Of a stretch of 61,880 nucleotides of DNA, positions 32,444 through 40,515 are shown piece after piece; position 1 is the first letter of the stretch; each line of letters begins with the position of its first letter. Under the pieces are notes generated by a model that was not told the origin of the DNA, ran no database searches, and was given only the letters and a program-made list of their open reading frames with translations. The stretch is from Clostridia bacterium (lineage in GTDB: Bacteria > Bacillota > Clostridia > Christensenellales > Borkfalkiaceae). The DNA is taken from the NCBI GenBank assembly GCA_017462735.1, contig JAFTQO010000010.1, positions 1 to 61,880 on the forward strand, written 5' to 3'. The translations under genes and the position numbers were made by a program.

Positions 32444-33538
32444 ATGATCTATACGACGAAAAAGGAGCCGACCTATCAGCAAAAAGCGGTTGCGCTCGAC
32501 GATATGATTTTAACCAAAGACAGCCCTACGAGCGCAGGCTCGAAAATGCTGGAAAACTTCACCTCGCTGTTTGACGGGACGGTGGTAGAGAAACTTGCCG
32601 AAAATTACGAGATTGTAGGAAAAGTAACGGTCAGCGAGTTTTCTCGCGGTATGCTGGCAGACAGCGCGGTTGCCGCTTTGGACGAAAAGCAAATTAAAGG
32701 GGTAATAGGGGTGGAAACGAATGGCGCATACACCCGTTCCGCCGCTCTTTCCGGTAAGGTGTTTGTCAAACCCACTTACGGCACGGTGTCTAGATTCGGG
32801 CTTATCCCCGTCGCTTGTTCGGGGGATACGGTAGGCGTGATGGCGGATAACGCGGAGACTTGCGAAGAGTTGCTTTCCGTGATAGCAGGACACGACGATA
32901 AAGACGGTACGAGTTTGCCGCAAGAAATGATTGAAAAAGCCAAAGAAGTAACGCCTGTGAAAAAGGTGGCTATCGTCAAAGGCTTTGACGGGGCGGCGGT
33001 AGAATCTGCCGTTGAAAAAGCGCGAGCACAAGGCGTGGAAATCTTCGAGGTAGACGGTGAGATTTTGTTGCAAGCAAAAGCGGCTTGGGCGATTTTGTCC
33101 TCGGCGGAATTTTGCAACAACGTGTCGAAATACGACGGGGTCAAATACGGCTACCGCGCGAAAGGTTGCCGCACGATTGAAGACATCTACGTCAAGTCCC
33201 GTAGCGAGGCGTTCGGCACGGACGTCAAGACGGCGATTTTGTACGGTTCGCACGTGCTGTCTAGCGACAATTACGAAAAGATGTACGACAAAGCGCTCCG
33301 TGTGAGAAGACTGGTTAGAGAATACCTTGACGACTTATTGACGAAGGTGGACGCGGTGATGTTGCCTGCTTGCAGCACGGCAAATTTGTCCGTGAACGCT
33401 ATCTCCGTCTATGAAGAAAGTTTGTATACGGCGCCTGCCTCTATCACGGGTTTGCCCGTCGTGGTGGCTAGCGGCGTACAATGGCTCGGCAAACCGCTTG
33501 CCGAGGGCAGTTTGCTTGCTTTCAGCAAGCAACTTTAA
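32444..33538 (+). CDS. gatA: GatA homologue with erased amidase active site
   Basis: A 364-residue homologue of GatA, which is normally about 485 residues and releases ammonia from glutamine. Collinear segments are clear: VALDDMILTKDSPTSAGSKML, SEFSRGM, VKPTYGTVSRFGLIPVACSGD and SVIAGHDDKDGTS. The Ser-cisSer-Lys triad is gone. The family lysine in VAIKDN is Asp (VALDDM), the GGSSGGS loop is lost with about 22 residues before it and its cis-Ser position is Leu, and the nucleophile Ser of GSDTGGSIR is Ala (GVETNGAYTR). The first 50 or so residues are also missing. The frame is intact, with GGAGG upstream, so it is maintained as a protein and is not a simple pseudogene. Confidence 0.85.
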   Translation: MIYTTKKEPTYQQKAVALDDMILTKDSPTSAGSKMLENFTSLFDGTVVEKLAENYEIVGKVTVSEFSRGMLADSAVAALDEKQIKGVIGVETNGAYTRSAALSGKVFVKPTYGTVSRFGLIPVACSGDTVGVMADNAETCEELLSVIAGHDDKDGTSLPQEMIEKAKEVTPVKKVAIVKGFDGAAVESAVEKARAQGVEIFEVDGEILLQAKAAWAILSSAEFCNNVSKYDGVKYGYRAKGCRTIEDIYVKSRSEAFGTDVKTAILYGSHVLSSDNYEKMYDKALRVRRLVREYLDDLLTKVDAVMLPACSTANLSVNAISVYEESLYTAPASITGLPVVVASGVQWLGKPLAEGSLLAFSKQL

Positions 33539-33549
33539 GGAGGTTGGAT

Positions 33550-34986
33550 ATGGAATACGAAGTAGTCATTGGCTTAGAGGTCCACGTGGAACTTGCCACC
33601 AACTCCAAAATTTTCTGCTCCTGCTCGGCGAAATACGGCGCCGAACAAAACGAACACGTTTGTCCCGCTTGTTGCGGTATGCCAGGGATGTTGCCCATCG
33701 TCAATAAAAAGGTGGTAGACCTCGGTATGACGGCAGGGATGATGCTGAATTGCCATATCAACCGCACGACGACGTTTGATAAGAAAAACTATTACTATCC
33801 CGACCTGCCAGGCGCGTACCAAACGACGCAACTGTTTGCGCCTATTTGTGTCAACGGCAGAGTGGATATCGAGACGTCTAAGGGTAAAAAATCGGTGCGT
33901 ATCAAGCAAATCCATATGGAGGAAGACGCAGGGAAATTGGTTCACGACGATTGGCGTGATTTGACGATGGTCGATTATAACCGTACCAGCGTACCCTTGG
34001 TAGAGATTGTCAGCCAACCAGATCTTTCTTCGGCAGAAGAGGTCGTGGCGTATTTGGAAAGGCTGCGTTCCTTGCTCCGCTTTGCCAAAGTCTCCGATTG
34101 CCGTTGGGAACAAGGCTCTATGCGTTGCGACGTCAATCTGTCCGTCCGTGAAAAGGGCAGCGACAAATTGGGCGTGCGTACGGAAATGAAGAATATGAAC
34201 TCGCTTGCGGCGATTACGCGTGCGATTGAGTACGAAACGGCGCGCCACATTGACGCCATCGTGAACAAGACGGAAGAACTCGTCCAAGAGACCCGTCGTT
34301 GGGATGATGAAAAGGGTAAGTCCTTTGCGATGCGTACCAAGGAAACGGCGGGGGATTATCGCTATTTCCCCGATCCTAACGTAATGCCCGTCGTCATTGA
34401 CGATGTGTGGTACGACCGTATTAAAGCCACGTTGCCCGAGTTCCCCGAAATCAAAAAGCAACGGTATATGGAAGAATTGGGGTTGGGCGATTTCGACGCA
34501 AGTTCGCTGGTAGAAAGCAGGGCGTTTTGCGATGTGTTTGAAGAAGCGTATGCAGAGTGCGGTCTTGCCAAAGACGTTGCTAACTGGATACTCAAAGATT
34601 GCGCCAACCTCTTAAACAAAAAGCAGATGACGGCGGATATGCTCGCTATCGACGGAAGAGCGCTGGGGAAACTTATCAAACTTGTCGCCGACGAAAAGGT
34701 GGGCAGAGCCAACGCAAAATTCATCTTGGCGGAAATTTTCGAGGGGGCGACCGACCCTGAAAAAATCGCCGAAGAAAAGGGCTTTATCGTCAGCAACGAT
34801 ACGGGACTGATTGAAAAGGTCGTCGCAGAAATCGTGGCGGCAGATCCCAAATCGGTAGCCGACTATAAGGGCGGTAAAGAAAAAGCGTTTATGGCGTTGT
34901 TCGGCAAGTGTATGAGAGAACTGAGAGGCAACTGCAATCCGCAAGTGCTTAGGGAGTTGCTCTTAAAAGAAATAGAAAAAGCATAA
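33550..34986 (+). CDS. gatB: Asp/Glu-tRNA amidotransferase subunit B
   Basis: Kinase/transamidase subunit that activates the misacylated tRNA carboxylate and accepts ammonia. 478 residues, full length. GLEVHVELAT opens the protein; the zinc-site cysteines CSC and CPACCG are at about 23-45. The kinase core YYYPDLPGAYQTTQ and the C-terminal helical and YqeY-like tail are present. The start at 33550 follows AAGGAGG. In contrast to gatA, all expected motifs are intact. Confidence 0.95.
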   Translation: MEYEVVIGLEVHVELATNSKIFCSCSAKYGAEQNEHVCPACCGMPGMLPIVNKKVVDLGMTAGMMLNCHINRTTTFDKKNYYYPDLPGAYQTTQLFAPICVNGRVDIETSKGKKSVRIKQIHMEEDAGKLVHDDWRDLTMVDYNRTSVPLVEIVSQPDLSSAEEVVAYLERLRSLLRFAKVSDCRWEQGSMRCDVNLSVREKGSDKLGVRTEMKNMNSLAAITRAIEYETARHIDAIVNKTEELVQETRRWDDEKGKSFAMRTKETAGDYRYFPDPNVMPVVIDDVWYDRIKATLPEFPEIKKQRYMEELGLGDFDASSLVESRAFCDVFEEAYAECGLAKDVANWILKDCANLLNKKQMTADMLAIDGRALGKLIKLVADEKVGRANAKFILAEIFEGATDPEKIAEEKGFIVSNDTGLIEKVVAEIVAADPKSVADYKGGKEKAFMALFGKCMRELRGNCNPQVLRELLLKEIEKA

Positions 34987-35006
34987 AGTGCGTTTTGATA
35001 AAGATT

Positions 35007-35038
35007 GATTGACGAGCGATTTTTTACGTTAGTCAATC
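35007..35038 (+). other. Stem-loop between gatB and oadB
   Basis: GATTGAC/GTCAATC (7 bp) with an inner CG/CG pair and a T-rich loop. There is no T run after the 3' arm, so it is a weak terminator candidate or a leader element. Confidence 0.4.
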
Positions 35039-35102
35039 CTACATATAGTGCCTTGGGGTAGGCGTTTTGACAAACAGATAAAAAAGAAACAGGAGAGATG
35101 TT

Positions 35103-36224
35103 ATGGATTTTTTGTTTCAGTCTTTTATAGGCGTTGAAGGCATTACGTGGTTAAAGTACCTAGTAATGTGGATAATCGGGGGCGTTTTGATTTTCCTTGC
35201 GATTAAAAAGGAAATGGAGCCTGCGTTGCTTTTGCCGATGGGTTTCGGGTGTATTCTAGTCAATATTCCGTTTACCAACGTCTTAGACGTCGGCGAAACG
35301 GCGGGTATCATCGATTGGCTTTTCGACGTGGGTATTGAAGTTTCGGAAGCGATGCCTATTTTGTTGTTTATCGGTATCGGCGCGATGATTGACTTTGGCC
35401 CTTTACTTACCAATCCAAAACTCTTTATTTTAGGCGGTGCGGCGCAATTCGGTATCTTTTTGACCATTTTGCTTTCCGTACTTTGCGGTTTTGGTATCAA
35501 CGACGCGGCGTCGATAGGTATTATCGGTGCGGCGGACGGCCCGACGAGTATTTTGGTGGCGATGAAACTTGAAAGTAATTACGTGGGACAAATTATGGTC
35601 GTGGCGTATTCGTATATGGCGCTTGTACCTATTATACAACCTGCGGTTATCAAGTGCACGACGACGAAAAAAGAACGCGCGATTAAGATGCATTACGCGC
35701 CTCAGCAAGTATCTAAACTGACGAGGATTTTATTCCCGATTATCGTCACGATTATTGCGGGTGTGATTGCGCCTTCCTCGCTGGCTTTGATAGGATTTTT
35801 AATGTTCGGTAACCTTCTTCGTGAATGCGGCGTGCTGGGCAGCATGAAAGAAACCGCGTCGACCACTTTGGCAAATTTGATCACGTTGCTTTTGGGTATC
35901 ACGATAGCCTCGCAACTTCGTGCGGAAACGTTTATTTCTTTGCAGACGATGATGATTATCGGTTTGGGCTTGCTTGCCTTTATTTTTGATACGGTTGCAG
36001 GCATTATGACGGCGAAGTTAATCAACCTTTTCAGCAAAGAGAAAATCAATCCTATGATTGGTGCGGCAGGGATTTCCGCATTCCCTATGGCGGCGCGGAC
36101 GGTACAAAAAATGGCGTTAAAAGAGAATCCGTCCAATCACTTATTGATGCACGGCATCGGCGCTAACGTATCTGGACAAGTGGCGTCGGCAATCGTCGGC
36201 GGCTTAATCTTGGGGCTTTTGTAA
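35103..36224 (+). CDS. oadB: Na+-translocating decarboxylase beta subunit
   Basis: A 373-residue membrane protein with about nine hydrophobic segments. It is the subunit that couples decarboxylation to sodium export. Family motifs include PILLFIGIGAMIDFGPLL, IGIIGAADGPTSI (the conserved intramembrane Asp region) and a C-terminal MHGIGANVSGQVASAI. AGGAGAG precedes the ATG. Only a gamma-like gene follows; no carboxyltransferase (alpha) or biotin carrier is nearby, so partners must be elsewhere. Confidence 0.93.
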   Translation: MDFLFQSFIGVEGITWLKYLVMWIIGGVLIFLAIKKEMEPALLLPMGFGCILVNIPFTNVLDVGETAGIIDWLFDVGIEVSEAMPILLFIGIGAMIDFGPLLTNPKLFILGGAAQFGIFLTILLSVLCGFGINDAASIGIIGAADGPTSILVAMKLESNYVGQIMVVAYSYMALVPIIQPAVIKCTTTKKERAIKMHYAPQQVSKLTRILFPIIVTIIAGVIAPSSLALIGFLMFGNLLRECGVLGSMKETASTTLANLITLLLGITIASQLRAETFISLQTMMIIGLGLLAFIFDTVAGIMTAKLINLFSKEKINPMIGAAGISAFPMAARTVQKMALKENPSNHLLMHGIGANVSGQVASAIVGGLILGLL

Positions 36225-36235
36225 GGAGGTAGAGT

Positions 36236-36442
36236 ATGAATATATTGTCTTTGCTTGCTATAAATACGGAAAACGTGATGAAAGCGTTGGAAATTATGTG
36301 GAAAGGTGTCGTGGCTATCTTTATCGTAATCGCGCTCATTATTATCGTTACCAAAATCGTCAATAAAGTTTGTGTGAGTGCGGAGACGAAACACAAAGAA
36401 CGAAAAGAAAAGGAAACGGAGCAAAACCAACCGAAACCGTAA
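36236..36442 (+). CDS. OadG-like gamma subunit, 68 aa
   Basis: One membrane helix (about 22-46) is preceded by ALEIMWKGVVAIF, the OadG-type start, and followed by a short charged tail rich in Lys and Glu. Such gamma subunits help assemble the sodium pump. AAGGAGG precedes the ATG, 11 bases after oadB. A terminator follows. Confidence 0.75.
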   Translation: MNILSLLAINTENVMKALEIMWKGVVAIFIVIALIIIVTKIVNKVCVSAETKHKERKEKETEQNQPKP

Positions 36443-36465
36443 CTAGGTTGATAAAATTTTAAAGA

Positions 36466-36494
36466 AAAAAGACAAGCGTTTTGCTTGTCTTTTT
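36466..36494. terminator. Bidirectional terminator, oadG-like / glycosidase-like
   Basis: A perfect 12-bp stem AAAAAGACAAGC/GCTTGTCTTTTT with a 5-base loop between convergent genes. Confidence 0.88.
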
Positions 36495-36500
36495 TGTTGT

Positions 36501-37766
36501 TTATTTTGTAAGTTCGTATTCGATAAGATAAGGTTTTTCGGCGGCTGGTTGCAACCTAAGGAAAACGCATTGGGCGGGGGCAAGTTCGAGTTGAATCTCC
36601 GTGCAATCTTTTTTGATAAGTACCTGTTTGCCGTCGTTATTGTTGATTTCATACACGTTGGCGGCATTTTTTAAAGGGAGACGGATACTTTTTGCCGATA
36701 GATAATCGCGATTTAAGAGGAGGGCGTATCGGTTGCCTTCGCCGTCTTGCAGTTCGCCTATCGAGATGCGGTGGGGGAGACGTCCGTCAAAAAGAGCGCT
36801 GCCGGCAAAGTCTTCCGTATAATTGGCGCGTTTAGGGTCGTTTGCAAGGACGGCGTCGTCGTGAAAAACGCCCGTGGAGGTCAAAGCCATCAAAGTATCA
36901 CCCCAAGGCGCTACGAGTCCGTTTAATTTTTTGACGTCGTCAAAGGCGGGCAATTTATTCCCGTTTTTGTCTATGACGGCGTTGATGGCTCTATAATGTT
37001 GTAAGGCTTTTGCACCGTGTAAGAGGGCAAGGTATGCCTGCATTGCCATTTTTTCGTAAGAGATATAGGCGTATTCCGGGTTGTCCATCCCTTGGTAATA
37101 GAACCACATCGGCGCCTCTTTTTCTAGCGAGTGTTTTCTCAATAAAAACAAATCTTTAAAAAGAGGACATTCGTCCAGTTGACTTTCGTCGTTCGGTTTA
37201 AAGGTGTGGAAGGGATAGTAATCTAAGGAAAAGACGGGGGGATTGACTTTGTCTACGTACCTCTTTAGATAATCGTCAAATAAGTCGTTTCCGTATTGAT
37301 ACGCGCCGTTGTAAGAGGGGATAGCGACGGAAAAGGGCATCCGTTTTTCGTCTAATTTTTCCATGATATCCGTTTGTACGGCGGCGATTTCGAGGTCGGC
37401 GGGCATATACGGCTCGTCCCAGACGTAATAGCCAAGCACGCGTGGCGTTTGACACTTTGCAATGCATTTTTCAATTTCACCGTCCACGATTTCGTTACGG
37501 ATGCTGTCTTGGAATCCGCCGAAGTATCGCCAGTCTTGTACCAGCAAATCCACGCCGACTTTCTCGGCGGCAAGGATGGCTTCGTCTACTAGTTTGGGGT
37601 CGACCCAACCCATTTCCACGAGGTTAAAATTCGCCTCTTTGAGGTAGGAAAGTCCTTTTTCCGTATCTTTTGCAATCCCGCTGAAAGTGGAGAGTATGAA
37701 ATTTTCTTGGCGCCATTTTCTCGTCGGGTTGCCGATAGGTTTACGCTTGATGATTTTTACTTCCAT
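36501..37766 (-). CDS. Putative TIM-barrel glycoside hydrolase
   Basis: 421 residues that read as a TIM barrel (about 20-330) plus a small beta domain (about 345-421). LGYYVWDEPY places an Asp-Glu pair (117-118) at the end of a strand, as in clan GH-A-like catalytic acids. WFYYQGMDNPEY, where a nucleophile Glu would be expected, has Gln at 225, so the second carboxylate is uncertain. No signal peptide is present. GGAGG precedes the ATG. I cannot name a GH family; an uncharacterised glycosidase or a non-catalytic relative are both possible. Confidence 0.65.
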   Translation of the reverse strand: MEVKIIKRKPIGNPTRKWRQENFILSTFSGIAKDTEKGLSYLKEANFNLVEMGWVDPKLVDEAILAAEKVGVDLLVQDWRYFGGFQDSIRNEIVDGEIEKCIAKCQTPRVLGYYVWDEPYMPADLEIAAVQTDIMEKLDEKRMPFSVAIPSYNGAYQYGNDLFDDYLKRYVDKVNPPVFSLDYYPFHTFKPNDESQLDECPLFKDLFLLRKHSLEKEAPMWFYYQGMDNPEYAYISYEKMAMQAYLALLHGAKALQHYRAINAVIDKNGNKLPAFDDVKKLNGLVAPWGDTLMALTSTGVFHDDAVLANDPKRANYTEDFAGSALFDGRLPHRISIGELQDGEGNRYALLLNRDYLSAKSIRLPLKNAANVYEINNNDGKQVLIKKDCTEIQLELAPAQCVFLRLQPAAEKPYLIEYELTK

Positions 37767-37883
37767 AATGCCTCCGCTTTTTATCTATGATAAAAAACAC
37801 GTTGCTACTATTATACAATAATTATAAAATAAAGCAAGCGTTTGAAGAGCGTAAATTAGAAAACGAAGAAACTTTTTTTCGAG

Positions 37884-37912
37884 GGATAAAAGGCGTTAAC
37901 TTACGCAAAATA
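37884..37912 (+). promoter_or_regulatory. Candidate sigma-F/G promoter of the spoVAE-type gene
   Basis: GGATA (37884-37888), 15 bases, then CGCAAAATA (37904-37912). This matches the sigma-F form GYATA-N15-GGNANANTW with two mismatches. Forespore expression would fit the gene. Confidence 0.35.
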
Positions 37913-37929
37913 AAAAGAGGAGGGGGGAT

Positions 37930-38313
37930 ATGTTTGCAGAATTTTGGGAGATACTCTTTTCCTTTTTAAAGGCGTTTGCCGTCGGCGGGCTGATATGTAC
38001 GATTGCGCAAGTGGTCATCAATTTTACCGATTTGACGGCGGGGAAAATTTTGGTCATTTTTATGCTTTCGGGGGTGGTTTTGCAAGGTCTGGGCGTGTAT
38101 CAATATTTGGTCGATTTTGCCGGCGCCGGCGCGACCGTTCCCATTAGCGGTTTTGGCTATCTTTTGGCAAACGGCGCTATCCAAGGGGCTGAGAGCGGTT
38201 TTTTCGGTGCGTTTACAGGTGCTTTCAAAGCGGCTAGCGCAGGGATTTCCGCAGCCATTATTTTCTCTTTTATAATGTCTTTGATTTTTAAATCGAGAAG
38301 TAAAAAGAATTGA
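37930..38313 (+). CDS. spoVAE: Stage V sporulation protein AE type
   Basis: A 127-residue membrane component of the SpoVA dipicolinate channel, with about four hydrophobic helices. It shows KAFAVGGLICTIAQVVI, KILVIFMLSGVVLQGLG, then GAGATVPISGFGYLLANGAI, the family hallmark. The N-terminus is short, which favours AE over AC. GGAGGGG precedes the ATG. spoVAD lies 8 kb upstream; no spoVAC is seen, so the usual cluster is scattered. Confidence 0.88.
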   Translation: MFAEFWEILFSFLKAFAVGGLICTIAQVVINFTDLTAGKILVIFMLSGVVLQGLGVYQYLVDFAGAGATVPISGFGYLLANGAIQGAESGFFGAFTGAFKAASAGISAAIIFSFIMSLIFKSRSKKN

Positions 38314-38327
38314 TAAAAGCAGATAAA

Positions 38328-38355
38328 GCCACCCGTTTTTTGCCTTTCGGGTGGC
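38328..38355 (+). terminator. Terminator after the spoVAE-type gene
   Basis: An 8-bp stem GCCACCCG/CGGGTGGC with a 12-base loop, followed after a few bases by a T run. Confidence 0.65.
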
Positions 38356-38412
38356 ATAATCTTTTTTGTCGGCGTCTATAATATATAAGACGGCATAAAG
38401 GAGAGGGAAGGG

Positions 38413-39468
38413 ATGAAGAAGGTATTGTTTGTAGGCGGCGGAAGCGCAGGGCACGTCGTGCCCAATATCGCGCTCATTGACTGTATGCTCCGTATGGGCA
38501 AAATGGACGTATGCTATATGGGCACGGACGGTCTAGAAAAGACGTTGATTGCGCCCATGCGCATCCCGTATTATCAAATATCCTGCCCGAAACTCATCCG
38601 TGGCGGCGGCTTTTCGGCGCTCAAAAACAATTGGTCTATCCCTAAGAAATTCAAGCAAGCCGTCAAAGAAGCGGAGGCAGGGCTGAAAATCTTTTCTCCC
38701 GACCTGGTTTTTTCCAAGGGCGGATACGTGTCCTTGCCCGTGGTCACGGCAGCGAGCAAAATGGAGATACCGTGTATCACGCACGAAAGCGATTTTTCCT
38801 TAGGTCTTGCCAACAAGTTGATGGTAAAAAAGTGCGCGACGGTACTTACCGCCTTCCCTGAGACGGCGGACAAATTAAAAAACGGCAAATACGTCGGGCA
38901 ACCGATTAGAAAAAGTTTGTTCACGGCAAGTAGACACGGCGCAAAACTCGACTATTGCGACGGGACGAAAAAGCCCGTCGTCCTCATCTTAGGCGGCGGT
39001 AGCGGCAGCGTGACTATCAACAACGCCGTGCGCGCGGATATACGCAACTTATGCGATAAGTATTTTATTTTGCACGTATGCGGCAAAGGCAACGTCGTCG
39101 ACAGTACGATGAAAGACTATCGACAATACGAGTACGTTTCTAATATGGGTGATTTATACGCGGCAGCGGACGTCGTCGTCTCGCGTGCGGGCGCAGGCGC
39201 CTTATTTGAGACGCTTGCTTTAAAAAAGCCCGCCGTGTTTATCCCGCTTGTGAAGCAAACGCGCGGCGACCAATTGGAAAACGCCCGCTATTTTGAGCGG
39301 CGCGGGCTTTGCAAAGTCTTGCAGGAAAACGAACTTTCAAAATTGGACGAAAGCATTTCACAAGCGCTAGAGGATGCGGACATCAAAGACGCGCTGTCTA
39401 CCTCCCGATACGGCGAAGGCACGGCGAATACGATGTATCAAATTTTTAAGCATCTCTGCGTCCGTTGA
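38413..39468 (+). CDS. murG: MurG-type undecaprenyl-PP-MurNAc-pentapeptide GlcNAc transferase
   Basis: A 351-residue GT-B glycosyltransferase that makes lipid II. Motifs are VGGGSAGHVVPNIAL near the N-terminus, FSKGGYVSLPVVTAA, HESDFSLGLANKL and, in the C-terminal half, LGGGSGSVTINNA and RAGAGALFETLALKKPAVFIPL. It is not in a division cluster; instead its stop overlaps the TTG start of yunB, so it may be a sporulation-linked copy. Whether another murG exists cannot be seen here. Confidence 0.88.
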   Translation: MKKVLFVGGGSAGHVVPNIALIDCMLRMGKMDVCYMGTDGLEKTLIAPMRIPYYQISCPKLIRGGGFSALKNNWSIPKKFKQAVKEAEAGLKIFSPDLVFSKGGYVSLPVVTAASKMEIPCITHESDFSLGLANKLMVKKCATVLTAFPETADKLKNGKYVGQPIRKSLFTASRHGAKLDYCDGTKKPVVLILGGGSGSVTINNAVRADIRNLCDKYFILHVCGKGNVVDSTMKDYRQYEYVSNMGDLYAAADVVVSRAGAGALFETLALKKPAVFIPLVKQTRGDQLENARYFERRGLCKVLQENELSKLDESISQALEDADIKDALSTSRYGEGTANTMYQIFKHLCVR

Positions 39469-40187
39469 AACGGTATGCCGAGTGGACCCCCGACGGGGTA
39501 TACGTAAAAGGGAAAAAGGACAAAAAAGACCGCCGCCATAAAAAACGTCGGGGTAAAAAATGGCTGATTTTAGTGTTACTGCCTATTATTGCGGGTTTTG
39601 TTCTCTTTTTATGTTTTCAGCGCAACGTGACTCGGGTGCTTTTTTCTATCAGCGAGGCGACGATGCGCGCCTCTACCGCCGTTGCCGTCAACGACGCCGT
39701 CTATTATACGCTGAGCGACGAACTGCGTTATGAGGATCTCGTGACGGTGGAGAGAGACGAACAGGGCAACATCCAAGCGGTAGCGGCGAACGCCTTAAAA
39801 ATCAACAAAATCGCCCGTGATACGGCGTCCATTTCCCAGTCCAATTTAAAAAATTTGAGCCTAAACGGCATCCCTGTACCTATCGGTGCATTGACGGGGA
39901 TAGAGGCGTTTGCGGGGCTGGGTCCTAAGATACACTTTCGCATTATCCCCGTATCCAGCGTTTCGTGTACCTTTTCTTCCGCTTTTGAAAGCGTGGGGAT
40001 TAACCATACCAAACACTCCATTTACTTAAACGTGATTGCTGACATCAGTATCGTAATGCCGTCCAAGACGCAGCGCTTTTCCGTCACGACGCAAATTTTG
40101 GTGGGGGAATCGGTCATCGTCGGCGCCATCCCCGACACCTATTTACAATCTGACATCTTCGGCAACAAACCTGATTTATCGCCATAA
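39465..40187 (+). CDS. yunB: Sporulation protein YunB
   Basis: A 240-residue protein with a basic N-terminus, one membrane helix (about 33-50) and an extracytoplasmic domain. The family pattern (ATMRASTAVAVNDAVYY, then LNGIPVPIGALTGIEAFAGLGP) is recognisable. YunB is made in the mother cell during sporulation in Bacillus; its biochemical role is unknown. It starts with TTG overlapping murG by 4 bases, so the two are coupled. Confidence 0.88.
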   Translation: MKRYAEWTPDGVYVKGKKDKKDRRHKKRRGKKWLILVLLPIIAGFVLFLCFQRNVTRVLFSISEATMRASTAVAVNDAVYYTLSDELRYEDLVTVERDEQGNIQAVAANALKINKIARDTASISQSNLKNLSLNGIPVPIGALTGIEAFAGLGPKIHFRIIPVSSVSCTFSSAFESVGINHTKHSIYLNVIADISIVMPSKTQRFSVTTQILVGESVIVGAIPDTYLQSDIFGNKPDLSP

Positions 40188-40215
40188 AAAAGGACGCTTT
40201 TATAGCGTCCTTTTT
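40187..40215. terminator. Bidirectional terminator, yunB / XRE-2
   Basis: A perfect 12-bp stem AAAAAGGACGCT/AGCGTCCTTTTT with a 5-base loop. It joins the stop codons of the two convergent genes. Confidence 0.88.
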
Positions 40216-40423
40216 AGTCGTAATCTTTTACCCCTAACAAATAATCGGTGGAGACGTCCAAAGCCAAGGCAATATCGACGATAACTTGCATGGGCGGCTC
40301 GTTGTGGTCGTTTAACCATTCGCACAAGGTAGAGGTGCGCACGCACAGCGCCGCCGCCAACTCTTTTTGTGTTTTTCCGTTCTCTTTTAATACGCTTTTT
40401 ACGCGCTCGCCAAATATCTTCAT
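40214..40423 (-). CDS. XRE-family repressor (cassette 2)
   Basis: A 69-residue minimal XRE protein: KTQKELAAALCVRTSTLCEW is the helix-turn-helix and the end reads DVSTDYLLGVKDYD. There is no effector domain. No ribosome site is present; TATAAT (minus strand, 40431-40436) stands 7 bases before the ATG, so the mRNA is probably leaderless. It is divergent from the BspA-like lipoprotein gene. Same design as the genes at 4789 and 45212, but the recognition helix differs, matching its different operator. Confidence 0.85.
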   Translation of the reverse strand: MKIFGERVKSVLKENGKTQKELAAALCVRTSTLCEWLNDHNEPPMQVIVDIALALDVSTDYLLGVKDYD

Positions 40424-40482
40424 AATTCATATTATATAAATTTTAACATAAAATATACTTGACAATTCATAAAATATGAATT
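40424..40482. promoter_or_regulatory. XRE-2 operators O1 and O2
   Basis: O1 is a perfect 7-bp-arm palindrome AATTCAT-AAAAT-ATGAATT (40464-40482) that fills the spacer of the cargo promoter. O2 is AATTCAT-ATTAT-ATAAATT (40424-40442), with the same spacing and one mismatch, overlapping the repressor's own -10 and abutting its start codon. The two centres are 40 bp apart, about four helical turns. Confidence 0.8.
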
Positions 40483-40487
40483 AAAAT
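40459..40487 (+). promoter_or_regulatory. sigma-A promoter of the BspA-like gene
   Basis: TTGACA (40459-40464), a 17-bp spacer and TAAAAT (40482-40487). The start codon follows 28 bases later with AAGGAGG upstream. Confidence 0.85.
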
Positions 40488-40515
40488 AAAAGCATCTCAA
40501 AAAGGAGGACAAGAG

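Noticed and set aside
32444-33538. gatA as a frameshifted pseudogene
   Set aside because: The frame is continuous, homology runs through it without a phase change, and the start has a good ribosome site; an in-frame reduced protein explains it better.
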